This document shows positions 35,181 through 48,205 of a stretch of 64,000 nt of DNA, piece by piece. The notes under the pieces were generated by a model that was given only the letters and a program-made list of their open reading frames with translations, was not told the DNA's origin and ran no database searches. The number at the start of each line of letters is the position of its first letter. Position 1 is the stretch's first letter. A program made the translations under genes and the position numbers. Source of the stretch: Stictocephala bisonia (lineage: Eukaryota > Arthropoda > Insecta > Hemiptera > Membracidae); the NCBI GenBank assembly GCA_035578905.1, contig JAQJVL010000419.1, forward strand, positions 186,001 through 250,000, read 5' to 3'.

Positions 35181-35231
35181 GTTTTTGCTATTCTGAGTAC
35201 ATTAAAAATAGTGTTTTAATTTAACTCTATT

Positions 35232-35274
35232 TTGTAAGTAGGTATAGTGTTAATTACACTATACCTACTTACAA
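35232..35274. repeat. Perfect 19-bp inverted repeat with 5-nt loop
   Basis: ttgtaagtaggtatagtgt, loop taatt, then the exact reverse complement. Located between the 21-bp array and the right arm. Confidence 0.95.
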
Positions 35275-35999
35275 GACTACTTAGGAGACTACTAGGAAGA
35301 CTAAAGTACGTGACTGTATTTATTTAAAAACACAGGAATATTTATTTAAAATATGATCTCTAAGAACAATGTTTTCCTGCTAAATCTTTCTGTACAGACC
35401 CAAGTACACATTTAAAGCTATATTAAACTGTACTTAAAAATATTTTATAGACTGTTTACCAGAGGGAAACTAAAATTGTGCTTATTAAAAAATTAATAAA
35501 ATGAATAAGTTTAAACCCGTATAAACTGGTTTTGGGTGTCATAAATTAAAATGATTAAGAATGTTTTCATTGTACCTCTTTAAATTGTATCTACGTTCGA
35601 TTTTTTCTGAACCAAAACCTATTAAACATTTTTGACTAACTTATTAGCATAAAAAACTAACCTAATTAATACGTTTACATAATGCAATTTTCCTGTCGGT
35701 TGCTGGTATATTTTCATTAAGTCTGAAGTGTATTGCTTACTCAGACAGAACTGAGTTTAAATTTATGGACATAGTTCAGTCATATGTGAGTCAGCAACAT
35801 TTTTTTACAGCTTTGCACCAGAAACGTTTAGCTCGCATCTTGTAATAATCGATTGTTATACATACAGTATATCACGCATCTTTGGTTGCAGATTTCATCT
35901 AACTCAAAGTTGGTAAGTTTTCCTGCAAAAATCCGAAGTTACAAGAAGTTATTTCGGTATTCGGACAACGAGCCCAAATCGTTAAACTGTCAAAGCTTA

Positions 36000-36640
36000 T
36001 TTCACCTTGTTTAATTAATAAACAGTACTATCGTAATACATACATGTTGACGGCATTATGTTCCAAACGCATATGAAATGGATAACAACTGTCTGCAGAG
36101 GCTTTACGATTGATTTCCTTTAAATATGACAGGGGAATAACTGGAAAGAGAACCAATTGTATGTTTGAGAATGTTTTTAACCAATTAATTTTATATCATA
36201 ATATTAATAAATTATTCGACAAGGAAAAGCACGATTTCCGACAAGGTGTAGAGTTTGTTGAATCGGTGATGGTGGGGAGAAGGCATTAGGAGTATTCATG
36301 GATATAAGCAAGGCATTTGACAGTGTATCCCACTTTCAGATGAAACAAGTTGTATGAGGTTGGGGTTCAGAAAAAAGAACTTACATGGTTTCAATCATAT
36401 TTCTTTTAAAGAAAGCAATATGTTGACATTTTCCGAGTTTCTAATTATAAAATTACTAAACCTTTTGCATTTTAATTGTAGATGGTTCGCTGTGGTGTCC
36501 CCTAGGGCTCCATTCTGGATCCTGTCATGTTTCTTTGTTACAGACAGTGATTGCCTGGGGTGGTGCCTTGGGAAGGCGGTACTGTACTATATGTCTGTAT
36601 GTGGATGATGCACATTGTTTTGTATTTAATTAAGGTTAGC
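36000..36640 (+). pseudogene. LINE reverse transcriptase fragment (right arm)
   Basis: Broken frames give ENVFNQLILYHNINKLF, KHDFRQGVEF, a MDISKAFDSVSHFQMKQVV block (36297-36353), then RCGVP, a stop, GSILDPVMFLCYR, and a LYVDDAH box near 36597. These match LINE reverse-transcriptase blocks, with YVDD in the catalytic position. No intact ORF. The element's other parts are not visible, so it is a 5'- and 3'-truncated relic that was later duplicated in inverted orientation. Confidence 0.8.
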
Positions 36641-37165
36641 AATGTAATGCTTCTTAGAATAATAATTACTAATTTGTACATTTTTAACTATTACAATTAA
36701 TAATTTGTGAAAACATTTTATTTCTTACTTATAATTTAGCTATATATTTTAAATAATCAAGCAAACAGTTTCTATTCTTGAAGGTAGCATTGTCTTTCAG
36801 ATCCAACGTTAATTTCAACCAATTGTAGACATGACTTCCCCTCCCATAATCCAGAGCGTCTTTTAGTGTCCTGTTACTAAATATTCATATAAACTCTACT
36901 CATTACCGTGTCATTACGTCTTTACTACTTCGCATTGTCGAATGAACATTTACGTTTGAAGCCATTGTGCGAAATACCGTATCGGTCTCGGACTTCCAGA
37001 CGTCGGAGCCGTTGCAGTCCCAGGGGCCTCTGTCATCCACATCTTCATCAGCGTTAAATACAACAAAGAAGCCAAGGTGTTCGTGACCGATTCATTATTA
37101 TGATACTAGTTCTTAAAATCTTTCTAATCAAACTCATTAAAGTTTCAGGAATCATCCACCATTAA

Positions 37166-38447
37166 GGGGATATCCTACTGAAAATGGCAATTTTTTTGAA
37201 AATTTCCATTTTTTTCAAATATTTTTTTATTGTTTCTATGGTTATTAGGAATGATAAAAAACACAATTTCTGACCTCAAAACTAATGTTATCAGTGTCAA
37301 AAAATTTTTTGAAGATAGATCTGCAATCAGTTTTTGGTGCGCCAGAACCGCGGCGGGCTCACTTGGGTTCTTACACAGTGAGCTTCTTACACACTATTAT
37401 AAGAATACCCATACATTACTGACATAAATACTAGTTGTATTATTATATTTTTATTACATGTATATACTGACATATGCTTGTTTTGTATTACATGTGTTTT
37501 TTCCTCTGTGTAGCAACAGATGACACTTTCCGAAGAAGAAATCAAGTAAACAACAGCAGCTGTCAGTTTGTAGTTTGTTTATGCTAAGTTTTCTGATTTT
37601 GTAGTTTATATTTTATAGTTACTGTGATAGCTAAAAAGACTAAATGAGCAGGAAGGTGTAACCTATGGTGCTGGGAGCTTCTAATTATCATGAACAACTA
37701 GTTCTTCATAAAGTGTCAAAATTTAACGTTTATCGATTCGGACAATTTTATTTTTCACTATTATTCAAAAGCCTAATAAGGCTAAAATTGTTAGTATTGA
37801 ATAGTTTTATAAGCTTATGAGTTCAAATATTGTACAACTAAAATACTTACTGTTGAAAGAAAGGTGTTTTGAATGTTATACACTCCTGAACCACAAAATG
37901 TGCTTGCAAAATGTTCAAACGCTAATATCCGCAACTTTGAAATTTATATTTTTTCAAAGCTAAAACTCTTATAACTTTTTAACCATAAGAGCTAGAGCCA
38001 TGAAATGTTTACCACATTTTTATGGGCATATTTATAAACTTTTTGTCTAGCCAATTTTTTATAAGTTTACTAAAAGTATTTTTTTTTTTAATTCTCAAAA
38101 AATGTTGGACAATTTTTTATTTTATTTTGTATTTGACATGGCATAAAATGTGAACTAAAAATGATTAAACAAATTTGCTAGACAAAAATGTTTTAAATTT
38201 TGTGATCTTTAAAATGAGATTATGACCAATAAAATTGGTGCAAAAATAAAAAAGTTATAAGCACTTGAAAAAAACACGATTTTTGCCTCAAAAAATTCAA
38301 AAAAGTCCTAAAAAACTAGAGTATAATTTTTATTTTGTTTTTTCAATGCAAAACATCTTTTTAGGTCAACACTGACCTAAAAAAAAAATTGTTTCTATTG
38401 AAAATAATTGTAGTATAGAAAATCACCATTTTCAGTAGGATATCCCC
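37166..38447. mobile_element. 1,282-bp TTAA-target element with 22-bp terminal inverted repeats
   Basis: Both ends carry the same 22-bp inverted repeat, starting ggggatatcctactgaaaat. TTAA stands on each side (37162-37165 and 38448-38451), while the left arm of the inverted duplication has one TTAA at the matching empty site (near 31752). This is direct proof of an insertion with TTAA duplication, as made by piggyBac and some Sola-type transposases. No transposase is visible; the 65-codon frame at 37230 is without domains. Most likely a non-autonomous (MITE-type) element. Confidence 0.9.
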
Positions 38448-39079
38448 TTAATTGGACAACAACTATTACATTTTTTTATTTGACTAAATACAGGCCACAT
38501 CTTGTAATAAACTTTATCAATGATAACATAGATCGTCAACATTGGTCCTCCGGGCCGGATTATTATTAACCACTTCCGTGGAGTTAAAATCATAAATTCA
38601 ATATTTTATTTGTTGAACAATTGACAGTTGATGTGTTATTGTTAGGAAAGGTATGTCAATGTTTGTGATTTCCTGCTCCTGAAATAACCAACGTGCTTTT
38701 GGCAGTGACGTCATATCAGTGCTACCATTATGCAAGGCCGTAACCAGAAAAAATAATTCGGGGGAGGGGGTTGTTTGGTTAGTCGACATTATTATATACC
38801 TGTAGACAAAAATATGTACGAGCACGTCGTTTATAAATAGTAAAAGAATATAGTGTAATATTGATATAATGTATAATTTGATTTTATTATTATTATTCAC
38901 TATAAACATTATTATTATTATATATTGTTTCACATTTTAAGTTCAATAAAATCCAAAATTTGGTATAATTATGTAAAAAGATTTACTTTGTATAAAAACC
39001 CAATAATTTTTTGAACATTTGAACAACGCGGTTTAATTTGATTTAGGTGTAATAAAAAAGTTTAAGAGTTTAGCAATTA

Positions 39080-40012
39080 GACATAGTGCCACATCCATTC
39101 CAAGAAAACAAGGAGGGTAGTATGTTGTTGATATTAAATTATTACTTTTTATAAATCATTCTCTTTGAGAATGTTTTGTAGTTATATTTTTTGTTTTTAG
39201 CAATGTCAATCACCATATATCTATCACCTTTGCTGTTGGTTTTTTTCTAATTAATTTTGAAAAGCGTAATCAAACAAAATATTCAAATTTAACTGTGATT
39301 GTTGTAATAATGGTAACAATACTGGCTGGCACTTGCCAGTTAACTCTTGAGGTGTTTATTCCTTTGTATCAACAGAAGATGAAATGAGTGAAAGGCCTAA
39401 ACAAACAAGTGACACATCGTCAAGGTTTTAGAGAAAACACATTGATGTTTTAGAGATAATATAGAACGCTTACCCACTCTTTTTATTTATTTACATTCTA
39501 ATTATTCAAGAAAAGTAATTATTTATTGGATCACAATGAAATTTCTTAAATATTATAAAGTGTGGATAATTTTTTGTAATTTTAATACAATATATAAATA
39601 ACGATTTTATGCGTCTATTTTATTACATTTCTCTTATTATCACTGAAATTTTTCTTATACATGAATACACTTTCTTAAAAATATCAACTGATTTTTCATG
39701 GTTAATGATTTGTTTAAACTTTAAACAATGACTCAATTCGTACACTTTTTTTACAATTTGAGTAAGAGTTAAATTTTATTAAACATTTCAAAGATATGCT
39801 TTCTGAAACAAAAATATTATAATATTATTATGTTAGAGCTCCTTCCTTTATTTTGTACATTTAAAGACCCCGACCGCCCTCCTTCAAGGGCGAGAGAGGG
39901 AATGAACAGTGCGGACTCGGAGAGTAAAGACGCACACAGCGTTCTGCCCTTTGTATCTCGGTTTATCTCATTTCATTAACACATTTATAATTTGTTACCA
40001 TCTATATTAAGC
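39080..40012. other. AT-rich unique DNA with a short GC-rich patch
   Basis: The patch at 39868-39960 precedes the 75-bp array. I considered an LTR here but saw no clear termini. No gene found. Confidence 0.35.
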
Positions 40013-40852
40013 TAGTACAGCACGCAGACAGTCAGTACACCAGGTAGTAGCAGAGCGCTTGTCGTAAGCGCCGTGTCAGACCGAGCAAGTACAGCATGCA
40101 GACAGACAATGCACCAGATAGGAGCGGAGTGCTTGTCCGTAAGCACCGTGTCAGACCGAGCTAGTACAGCACGCAGACAGACAGTGCACCAGGTAGTATT
40201 GGAGCGCTTGTCCGTAAGCGCCGTGTCAGACCGAGCTAGTACAGCACGCAGACAGACAGTGCACCAGGTAGTAGCGGAGCGCTTGTCCGTAAGCGCCGTG
40301 CCAGACCGAGCTAGTACAGCACGCAGACAGACAGTACACCAGGTAGTAGCGGAATGCTTGTCCGTAAGCGCCGTGTCAGACCGAGCTAGTACAGCACGCA
40401 GACAGGCAGTGCACCAGATAGCAGCAGAGCCCGAGCAAATACAGCACGCAGACAGACAGTGCACAAGGTAGTAGCGGAGCGCTTGTCCGTAAGCGCCGTA
40501 TCAGATCGAGCAAATACAGCACGCAGACAGACAGTGCACCAGGTAGTAGCGGAGCGCTTGTCCGTAAGCGCCGTATCAGACCGAGCTAGTACAGCACGCA
40601 GACAGACAGTGCACAAGGTAGTAGCGGAGCGCTTGTCCGTAAGCGCCGTATCTGACCGAGCAAATACAGCACGCAGACAGACAGTGCACCAGGTAGTAGC
40701 GGAGCGCTTGTCCGTAAGCGCCGTATCAGATCGAGCAAATACAGCACGCAGACAGACAGTGCACCAGGTAGTAGCGGAGCGCTTGTCCGTAAGCGCCGTA
40801 TCAGATCGAGCAAATACAGCACGCAGACAAACAGTGCACCAGGTAGTAGCAG
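40013..40852. repeat. 75-bp minisatellite, about 11 copies
   Basis: Landmarks gtacagcacgcagacagaca, caccaggtagtagcggagcg and cttgtccgtaagcgccgt. Period 75 leaves both strands open in several frames. One unit near 40410-40440 is truncated. GC-rich compared with its flanks. Confidence 0.97.
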
Positions 40853-41548
40853 GATGTGTGAGTAGCCTACAGTTGAATATATAGTTATAATATCTTTAAT
40901 ATAAATACGTGAAACAGAGACAAAGTAGGGGTCTATACGGAGCATGCGCATCAAGCATATACACAAATATTGTACGAGTTGTGTAACTGTAATCATTATA
41001 TATGTATAGCTTAATGTATAAAGCTGATCTCTCGTCAGCAAACATTAAAGATATTGATAACAACTAATACAATTATATGTTCCTTATATCAATAAAGTAG
41101 TATATTATGATATAAACAGTAAAATATTTATTTTCTTAGGAAGTTTTAAAGCAGGAATAATAGGTCTGAAAACAAATTTTAAAGTTTAGCACCTAAAGGG
41201 GGGGGGGGTCCGAACCCCTGTCTACGTCCATGCAAACACCAACAAAGAAGAGGAAAAATCTTCTGAGTTCATCGTAATTAAGATCATGAAAGTAATGGAA
41301 TAGAAAATGCCTGAAATGAAAGCAAATGGTGAAATCTTGTGCGGTATAACAATCGATGATCCTTTTAGTATAAAAACAACTATACTTTCCAAGGCAATGC
41401 ATTTGCCATCTAACGGTGGTTGGTTTCAAATAAGCAATCGGACTACTGTCTACGTACTACTCGTATTAGCTCAGCTCTTAGTCCCTCGGATCCCCGAACA
41501 GGACAGGTATACCCTAAAAGATACAAATCAACGAAAAAGTGGAATGAA
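40853..41548. other. Unique DNA, no supported gene
   Basis: Contains a G run at about 41200-41209 with a ggtccgaacccc stretch that resembles a T-arm, but no tRNA fold. Open frames here are short and featureless. Confidence 0.35.
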
Positions 41549-42415
41549 ATCTTGGTAACCCTGGTGTGCAGCTTTGTACAACATTTCACGAGTCTGCGTA
41601 ATCTTGGTAACCCTAGTGTGCAGCTTTGTGTAACATTTCAAAGTCTGCGTCATCTTGGTAACACTAGTGTGCAGCTTTGTGCAACATTTCAAAGTCTGCG
41701 TCATCTTGGTAACACTAGTGTGCAGCTTTGTGCAACATTTCAAAGTCTGCGTCATCTTGGTAACACTGGTGTGCAGCTTTGTGCAACATTTCAAAGTCTG
41801 CGTCATCTTGGTAACACTGGTGTGCAGCTTTGTACAACATTTCAAAGTCTGCGTAATCTTGGTAACCCTAGTGTGCAGCTTTGTGCAACATTTCAAAGTC
41901 TGCGTCATCTTGGTAACACTAGTGTGCAGCTTTGTGCAACATTTCAAAGTCTGCGTCATCTTGGTAACACTAGTGTGCAGCTTTGTGCAACATTTCAAAG
42001 TCTGCGTCATCTTGGTAACACTGGTGTGCAGCTTTGTGCAACATTTCAAAGTCTGCGTCATCTTGGTAACACTGGTGTGCAGCTTTGTACAACATTTCAC
42101 GAGTCTGCGTAATCTTGGTAACACTGGTGTGCAGCTTTGTACAACATTTCAAAGTCTGCGTAATCTTGGTAACCCTAGTGTGCAGCTTTGTGCAACATTT
42201 CAAAGTCTGCGTCATCTTGGTAACACTAGTGTGCAGCTTTGTGCAACATTTCAAAGTCTGCGTCATCTTGGTAACACTAGTGTGCAGCTTTGTGCAACAT
42301 TTCAAAGTCTGCGTCATCTTGGTAACACTTGTGTGCATCTTTGTGCAATATTTCATGAGTCTGCGTCATCTCGGTAACAGTGACGTGCAGCTTTGTGCAA
42401 CATTTCATAAGTCTC
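41549..42415. repeat. 51-bp minisatellite, about 17 copies
   Basis: Unit: agtctgcgtcatcttggtaa, cactagtgtgcagctttgtg, caacatttcaa. 51 is divisible by three, so up to five overlapping open frames arise on both strands; none is a gene. A larger block (41585-41830, repeated from about 41845 and 42115) shows segmental copying within the array. Confidence 0.97.
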
Positions 42416-42954
42416 GCTTGAAAAATAAAAAAATCTCGTTTATGTATTTTTTACATCCCGTATAAATACTCTCATTATAAGTAGCTTTTCATAGACACCA
42501 ATGATTCATAAATTCTAATTAATGGCACACACTGAAGACTAGGCCTTAATAATAGCAATTCAAATAACATCAACTTAAAGCAACGTCAATGGTATGTTTC
42601 CAACAAATCAGATGTATCTTGAACATTTAATTCGAGTAATATTTTCTAACAGGTGTAAAAGAAACATTAAATATCTTTACCAAGTAGAAGTGGATATTTT
42701 TACTTAGGTAACAAAAACATACAAATACATATTGATTAGAATCATGAAGAGATGTGATATAAAATCAAAATATTTAAAAAGTGTTTCGAATTTCCCATGA
42801 AATTGTTTCATGTTCCAGAGCTTATTGTAGGTCATTTGTTGGATCAATTACACTGGACTTTATAACCTTGTTCTGTACCCTACTTGACATATGATGTGAT
42901 CCAGATGTACACCGCACGTGCAATCAGTTTATGTAAGTATGCAATCAGTTAATC
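42416..42954. other. AT-rich unique DNA
   Basis: No feature recognised. Confidence 0.4.
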
Positions 42955-45900
42955 TTTATGTGAGGAGGGCCTCAACGTAGGGAAATATTAATAATTAACG
43001 CGTTTTACTCTATAATTTTACTCAATTCACTGTTCTACAGCTCTATGGATGGGAAGGGCCTCAACGTAAGGAACTGTTATGGATTATTGTATAATATGAT
43101 ACAACTCACGGTTGTACAGGTCTGTGGATGGGGAGGGCTTCAACTTAGAGACATAGTAATATATTATAATGCAGTTTACTGTTAAATTTAATTGAACTCA
43201 CAGTTCGACAGTTCTTGTGGATTTGGGGGGGGGGCGGGGGGGCAGGAACGTAGGGAAATATTACTGTATTATATTGTGTTTTACTATATAATTTGACTCA
43301 ACTCACAGTTCTAAGCTCTGTTTATGGGGAGGGCTTCAACGTAGTGAAATATTAAGAATTATAATGTGTTTTACTGTTAAATTTTATTCAATTCACAGTT
43401 CTACAGCTCTGTGGATGGGGAGGGCTTCAACGTAGGGAAATATTAAGAATTTTAATGTGTTTTACTGTTTAATTTTATTCAATTCACGGTTCCACAGCTC
43501 TGTGGATGGGAAGGGCCTCAACGTAGGGAAATATTAAGAATTATAATGTGTTTTACTGTATAATTTGAATCAACTCACGGTTCTAAAGCTCTGTTTATGT
43601 GGAGGGCCTCAACGTAGAGAAATATTAAGAATTATAATGTGTTTTACTGTTTAATTTTATTCAATTCACGGTTCTACAGCTCTGTGGATGGGAAGGGCCT
43701 CAACGTAGAGAAATATTAAGAATTATAATGTGTTTTACTGTATAATTTGATTCAACTCACACTTCTAAAACTCTGTTTATGGGAAGGGCCTCAACGTAGG
43801 GAAATATTAAGAATTATAATGTGTTTTACCGTTTAATTTTATTCAATTGACGGTTCCACAGCTCTGTGGATGGGAAGGGCCTCAACGTAGAGAAATATTA
43901 AGAATTATAATGTGTTTTACTGTTTAATTTTATTCAATTCACGGTTCTACAGCTCTGTGGATGGGAAGGGCCTCAACGTAGGGAAATATTAAGAATTATA
44001 ATGTGTTTTACTGTTTAATTTTATTCAATTCACAGTTCTACAGCTCTGTGGATGGTAAGGGCCTCAACGTAGAGAAATATTAAGAATTATAATGTGTTTT
44101 ACTGTTTAATTTTATTCAATTCACGGTTCTAAAGCTCTGTTTATGGGGAGGGCCTCAACGTAGAGAAATATTAAGAATTATAATGTGTTTTACTGTATAA
44201 TTTGATTCAACTCACGGTTCTAAAGCTCTGTTTATGGGGAGGGCCTCAACGTAGAGAAATATTAAGAATTATAATGTGTTTTACTGTATAATTTGATTCA
44301 ACTCACGGTTCTAAAGCTCTGTTTATGGGGAGGGCCTCAACGTAGGGAAATTTTAAGAATTATAATGTGTTTTACTGTATAATTTGATTCAACTCACGGT
44401 TCTAAAGCTCTGTTTTTGGAGAGGGCCTCAACGTAGAGAAATATTAAGAATTATAATGTGTTTTACTGTTTAATTTTATTCAATTCACGGTTCCACAGCT
44501 CTGTGGATGGGAAGGGCCTCAACGTAGGGAAATATTAAGAATTATAATGTGTTTTACTGTATAAATTGATTCAACTCACGGTTGTAAAGCTCTGTTTATG
44601 GGGAGGGCCTCAACGTAGAGAAATATTAAGAATTATAACGTGTTTTACTGTTTAATTTTATTAAATTCACGGTTCTACAGCTCTGTGGATGGGAAGGGCC
44701 TCAACTAGAGAAATATTAAGAATTATAATGTGTTTTACTGTATAATTTGATTCAACTCACAGTTCTAAAGCTCTGTTTATGGGGAGGGCCTCAACGTAGG
44801 GAAATATTAAGAATTATAATGTGTTTTACTGTATAATTTGATTCAACTCACGGTTCTAAAGCTCTGTTTATGGGGAGTACCTCACCGTAGAGAAATATTA
44901 AGATTTATAATGTGTTTTACTGTTTAATTTTATTAAATTCACGGTTCTACAGCTCTGTGGATGGGAAGGGCCTCAACTAGAGAAATATTAAGAATTATAA
45001 TGTGTTTTACTGTATAATTTGATTCAACTCACGGTTCTAAAGCTCTGTTTATGGGGAGGGCCTCACCGTAGAGAAATATTAAGAATTATAACGTGTTTTA
45101 CTGTTTAATTTTATTAAATTCACGGTTCTACAGCTCTGTGGATGGGAAGGGCCTCAACTAGAGAAATATTAAGAATTATAATGTGTTTTACTGTATAATT
45201 TGATTCAACTCACAGTTCTAAAGCTCTGTTTATGGGGAGGGCCTCAACGTAGGGAAATATTAAGAATTATAATGTGTTTTACTGTATAATTTGAATCAAC
45301 TCACGGTTCTAAAGCTCTGTTTATGGGGAGGGCCTCAACGTAGGGAAGTATTACTTGTATTTTAACGAATTCTACTTTATAATTAGATTCAGCTCATAGT
45401 TCTACAGCTCTGTGGATGGGAAGGGCCTCAACGGAGGGAAATATTAAGAATTATAATGTGTTTTACTGTATAATTTGATTCAACTCACAGTTCTAAAGCT
45501 CTGTTTATGGGGAGGGCCTCAACGTAGAGAAATATTAAGAATTATAATGTGTTTTACTGTATAATTTGATTCAACTCACAGTTCTAAAGCTCTGTTTATG
45601 GGGAGGGCCTCAACGTAGAGAAATATTAAGAATTATAATGTGTTTTACTGTATAATTTGATTCAACTCACGGTTCTAAAGCTCTGTTTATGGGGAGGGCC
45701 TCAACGTAGAGAAATATTAAGAATTATAATGTGTTTTACTGTTTAATTTTATTCAATTCACAGTTCTACAGCTCTGTGGATGGTAAGGGCCTCAACGTAG
45801 AGAAATATTAAGAATTATAATGTGTTTTAATGTTTAATTTTATTCAATTCACGGTTCCACAGCTCTGTGGATGGGAAGGGCCTCAACGTAGAGAAATATT

Positions 45901-48205
45901 AAGAATTATAATGTGTTTTACTGTATAATTTGATTCAACTCACAGTTCTAAAGCTCTGTTTATGGGGAGGGCCTCAACGTAGGGAAATTTTAAGAATTAT
46001 AATGTGTTTTACTGTATAATTTGATTCAACTCACGGTTCTAAAGCTCTGTTTATGGGGAGGGCCTCAACGTAGAGAAATATTAAGAATTATAATGTGTTT
46101 TACTGTATAATTTGATTCAACTCACGGTTCTAAAGCTCTGTTTATGGGGAGGGCCTCAACGTAGAGAAATATTAAGAATTATAATGTGTTTTACTGTATA
46201 ATTTGATTCAACTCACGGTTCTAAAGCTCTGTTTATGGGGAGGGCCTCAACGTAGAGAAATATTAAGAATTATAATGTGTTTTACTGTATAATTTTATTC
46301 AATTCACGGTTCTACAGCTCTGTGGATGGGAAGGGCCTCAACGTAGAGAAATATTAAGAATTATAATGTGTTTTACTGTATAATTTGATTCAACTCACAG
46401 TTCTAAAGCTCTGTTTATGGGGAGGGCCTCAACGTAGGGAAATTTTAAGAATTATAATGTGTTTTACTGTATAATTTGATTCAACTCACGGTTCTAAAGC
46501 TCTGTTTATGGGGAGGGCCTCAACGTAGAGAAATATTAAGAATTATAATGTGTTTTACTGTATAATTTGATTCAACTCACGGTTCTAAAGCTCTGTTTAT
46601 GGGGAGGGCCTCAACGTAGAGAAATATTAAGAATTATAATGTGTTTTACTGTATAATTTGATTCAACTCACGGTTCTAAAGCTCTGTTTATGGGGAGGGC
46701 CTCAACGTAGAGAAATATTAAGAATTATAATGTGTTTTACTGTATAATTTGATTCAACTCACGGTTCTAAAGCTCTGTTTATGGGGAGGGCCTCAACGTA
46801 GGGAAATTTTAAGAATTATAATGTGTTTTACTGTATAATTTGATTCAACTCACAGTTCTAAAGCTCTGTTTATGGGGAGGGCCTCAACGTAGGGAAATTT
46901 TAAGAATTATAATGTGTTTTACTGTATAATTGGATTCAGCTCATAGTTCTACAGCTCTGTGGATGGGAAGGGCCTCAACGTAAGGAACTGTTATGGATTA
47001 TAATGCGTTGTATTGTATAATATGACTCAACTTACGGTTCTACAGCTCTACGTATGGGGAGGGCCACAACTTGGCGAAATAGGTTTTACTTGGCGAATTA
47101 CAATGGGTTTTACTGTAAAACTTTATTTAACTTACGGTTCTACAGTTCTTGTGGATTGGGGGGCCTCAAAGTATGGAAATGTTATGGATTATAATGTGTT
47201 TTACTGTATAATTGGACTCAAGTCACGGTTCTACAGCTCAGACGATGACTAGGGCCTCAACGTAGGCAAATATTACTGTATTATAACGTATTTTACTGTA
47301 TAATTTGTCTCAAGTCACAGTTCTACAGCTCAGACGATGAGTAGGGCCTCAACGTAGGCAAATATTACTGTATTATAACGTGTTTTACTGTATAATTTGA
47401 CTCAAGTCACAGTTCTACAGCTCAGACGATGAGTAGGGCCTCAACGTAGGGAAATATTAATGTATTATAACGTATTTTACTGTATAATTGGACTCAATTC
47501 ACAGTTCTACAGCTCAGACGATGAGTAGGGCCTCAATGTAGGGAAATATTACTGTATTATAACGTATTATACTGCATAATTTGACTCAAGTCACAGTTCT
47601 ACAGCTCAGACGATGAGTAGGGCCTCAACGTAGGCAAATATTACTGTATTATAACTTATTTTACTATATAATTTGACTCAAGTCATAGTTCTACAGCTCA
47701 GACGATGAGTAGTGCCTCAACGTAGGGAAATATTACTGTATTATAACGTATTTTACTATATAATTTGACTCAAGTCACAGTTCTACAGCTCAGACGATGA
47801 GTAGGGTCTCAACGTAGGGAAATATTACTGTATTATAACGTATTTTACTGTATAATTTGACTCAAGTCATAGTTCTACAGCTCAGACGATGAGTAGGGCC
47901 TCAACGTAGGCAAATATTACTGTATTATAACGTATTTTACTATATAATTTGACTCAAGTTACAGTTCTACAGCTCAGACGATGAGTAGGGCCTCAACTTA
48001 GGCAAATATTAATGTACTATAATGCGTTTTACTGTATAATTTGATTAAACTCACGGTTATACGGCTCTGTGGATGTGGCAGGCCCCAAAGTAGGGAAATG
48101 TTAAGAATTATAATGTGTTTTACTGTATAGTTTATTTCAACAAGTTACGGTTCTACAGCTCTGTCAATGGGTAGGGCCTCAACGTAGTCAAATATTAATG
48201 TATTA
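42955..48205. repeat. 91-bp satellite, about 57 copies in three subfamilies
   Basis: Core ggcctcaacgtag is the most constant part. Type A has aaagctctgtttatggggag and a gattcaactca end. Type B has cagctctgtggatgggaagg and a tattcaattca end. A and B mix in the middle (about 43300-46980), where copies are nearly identical. Type C (cagctcagacgatgagtagg with tgactcaagtca) is confined to about 47200-48010. The left edge (42955-43330) and 46950-47190 are more diverged. No protein is encoded. Confidence 0.98.

Larger units (their letters stand above)
35656..39079 (+). repeat. Right arm of the 2.1-kb inverted duplication
   Basis: Reverse complement of 31124-33261 with the TTAA-flanked element (37166-38447) inserted. 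Without it the arm is about 2.14 kb, the same length as the left arm. Confidence 0.9.

Noticed and set aside
39860..41050. Solo LTR around the 75-bp array
   Set aside because: GC-rich text and a late gcatgcgcatcaag phrase hinted at an LTR, but I found no matching termini, target duplication or primer-binding site.
41195..41225. tRNA-like T-arm next to a G run
   Set aside because: The symmetry around ggtccgaacccc comes largely from the homopolymer; no further tRNA parts are visible.
40012..42465. Several overlapping long frames on both strands (75-bp and 51-bp units)
   Set aside because: Multiple frames open at once over identical tandem units is the mark of periods divisible by three, not of coding selection.
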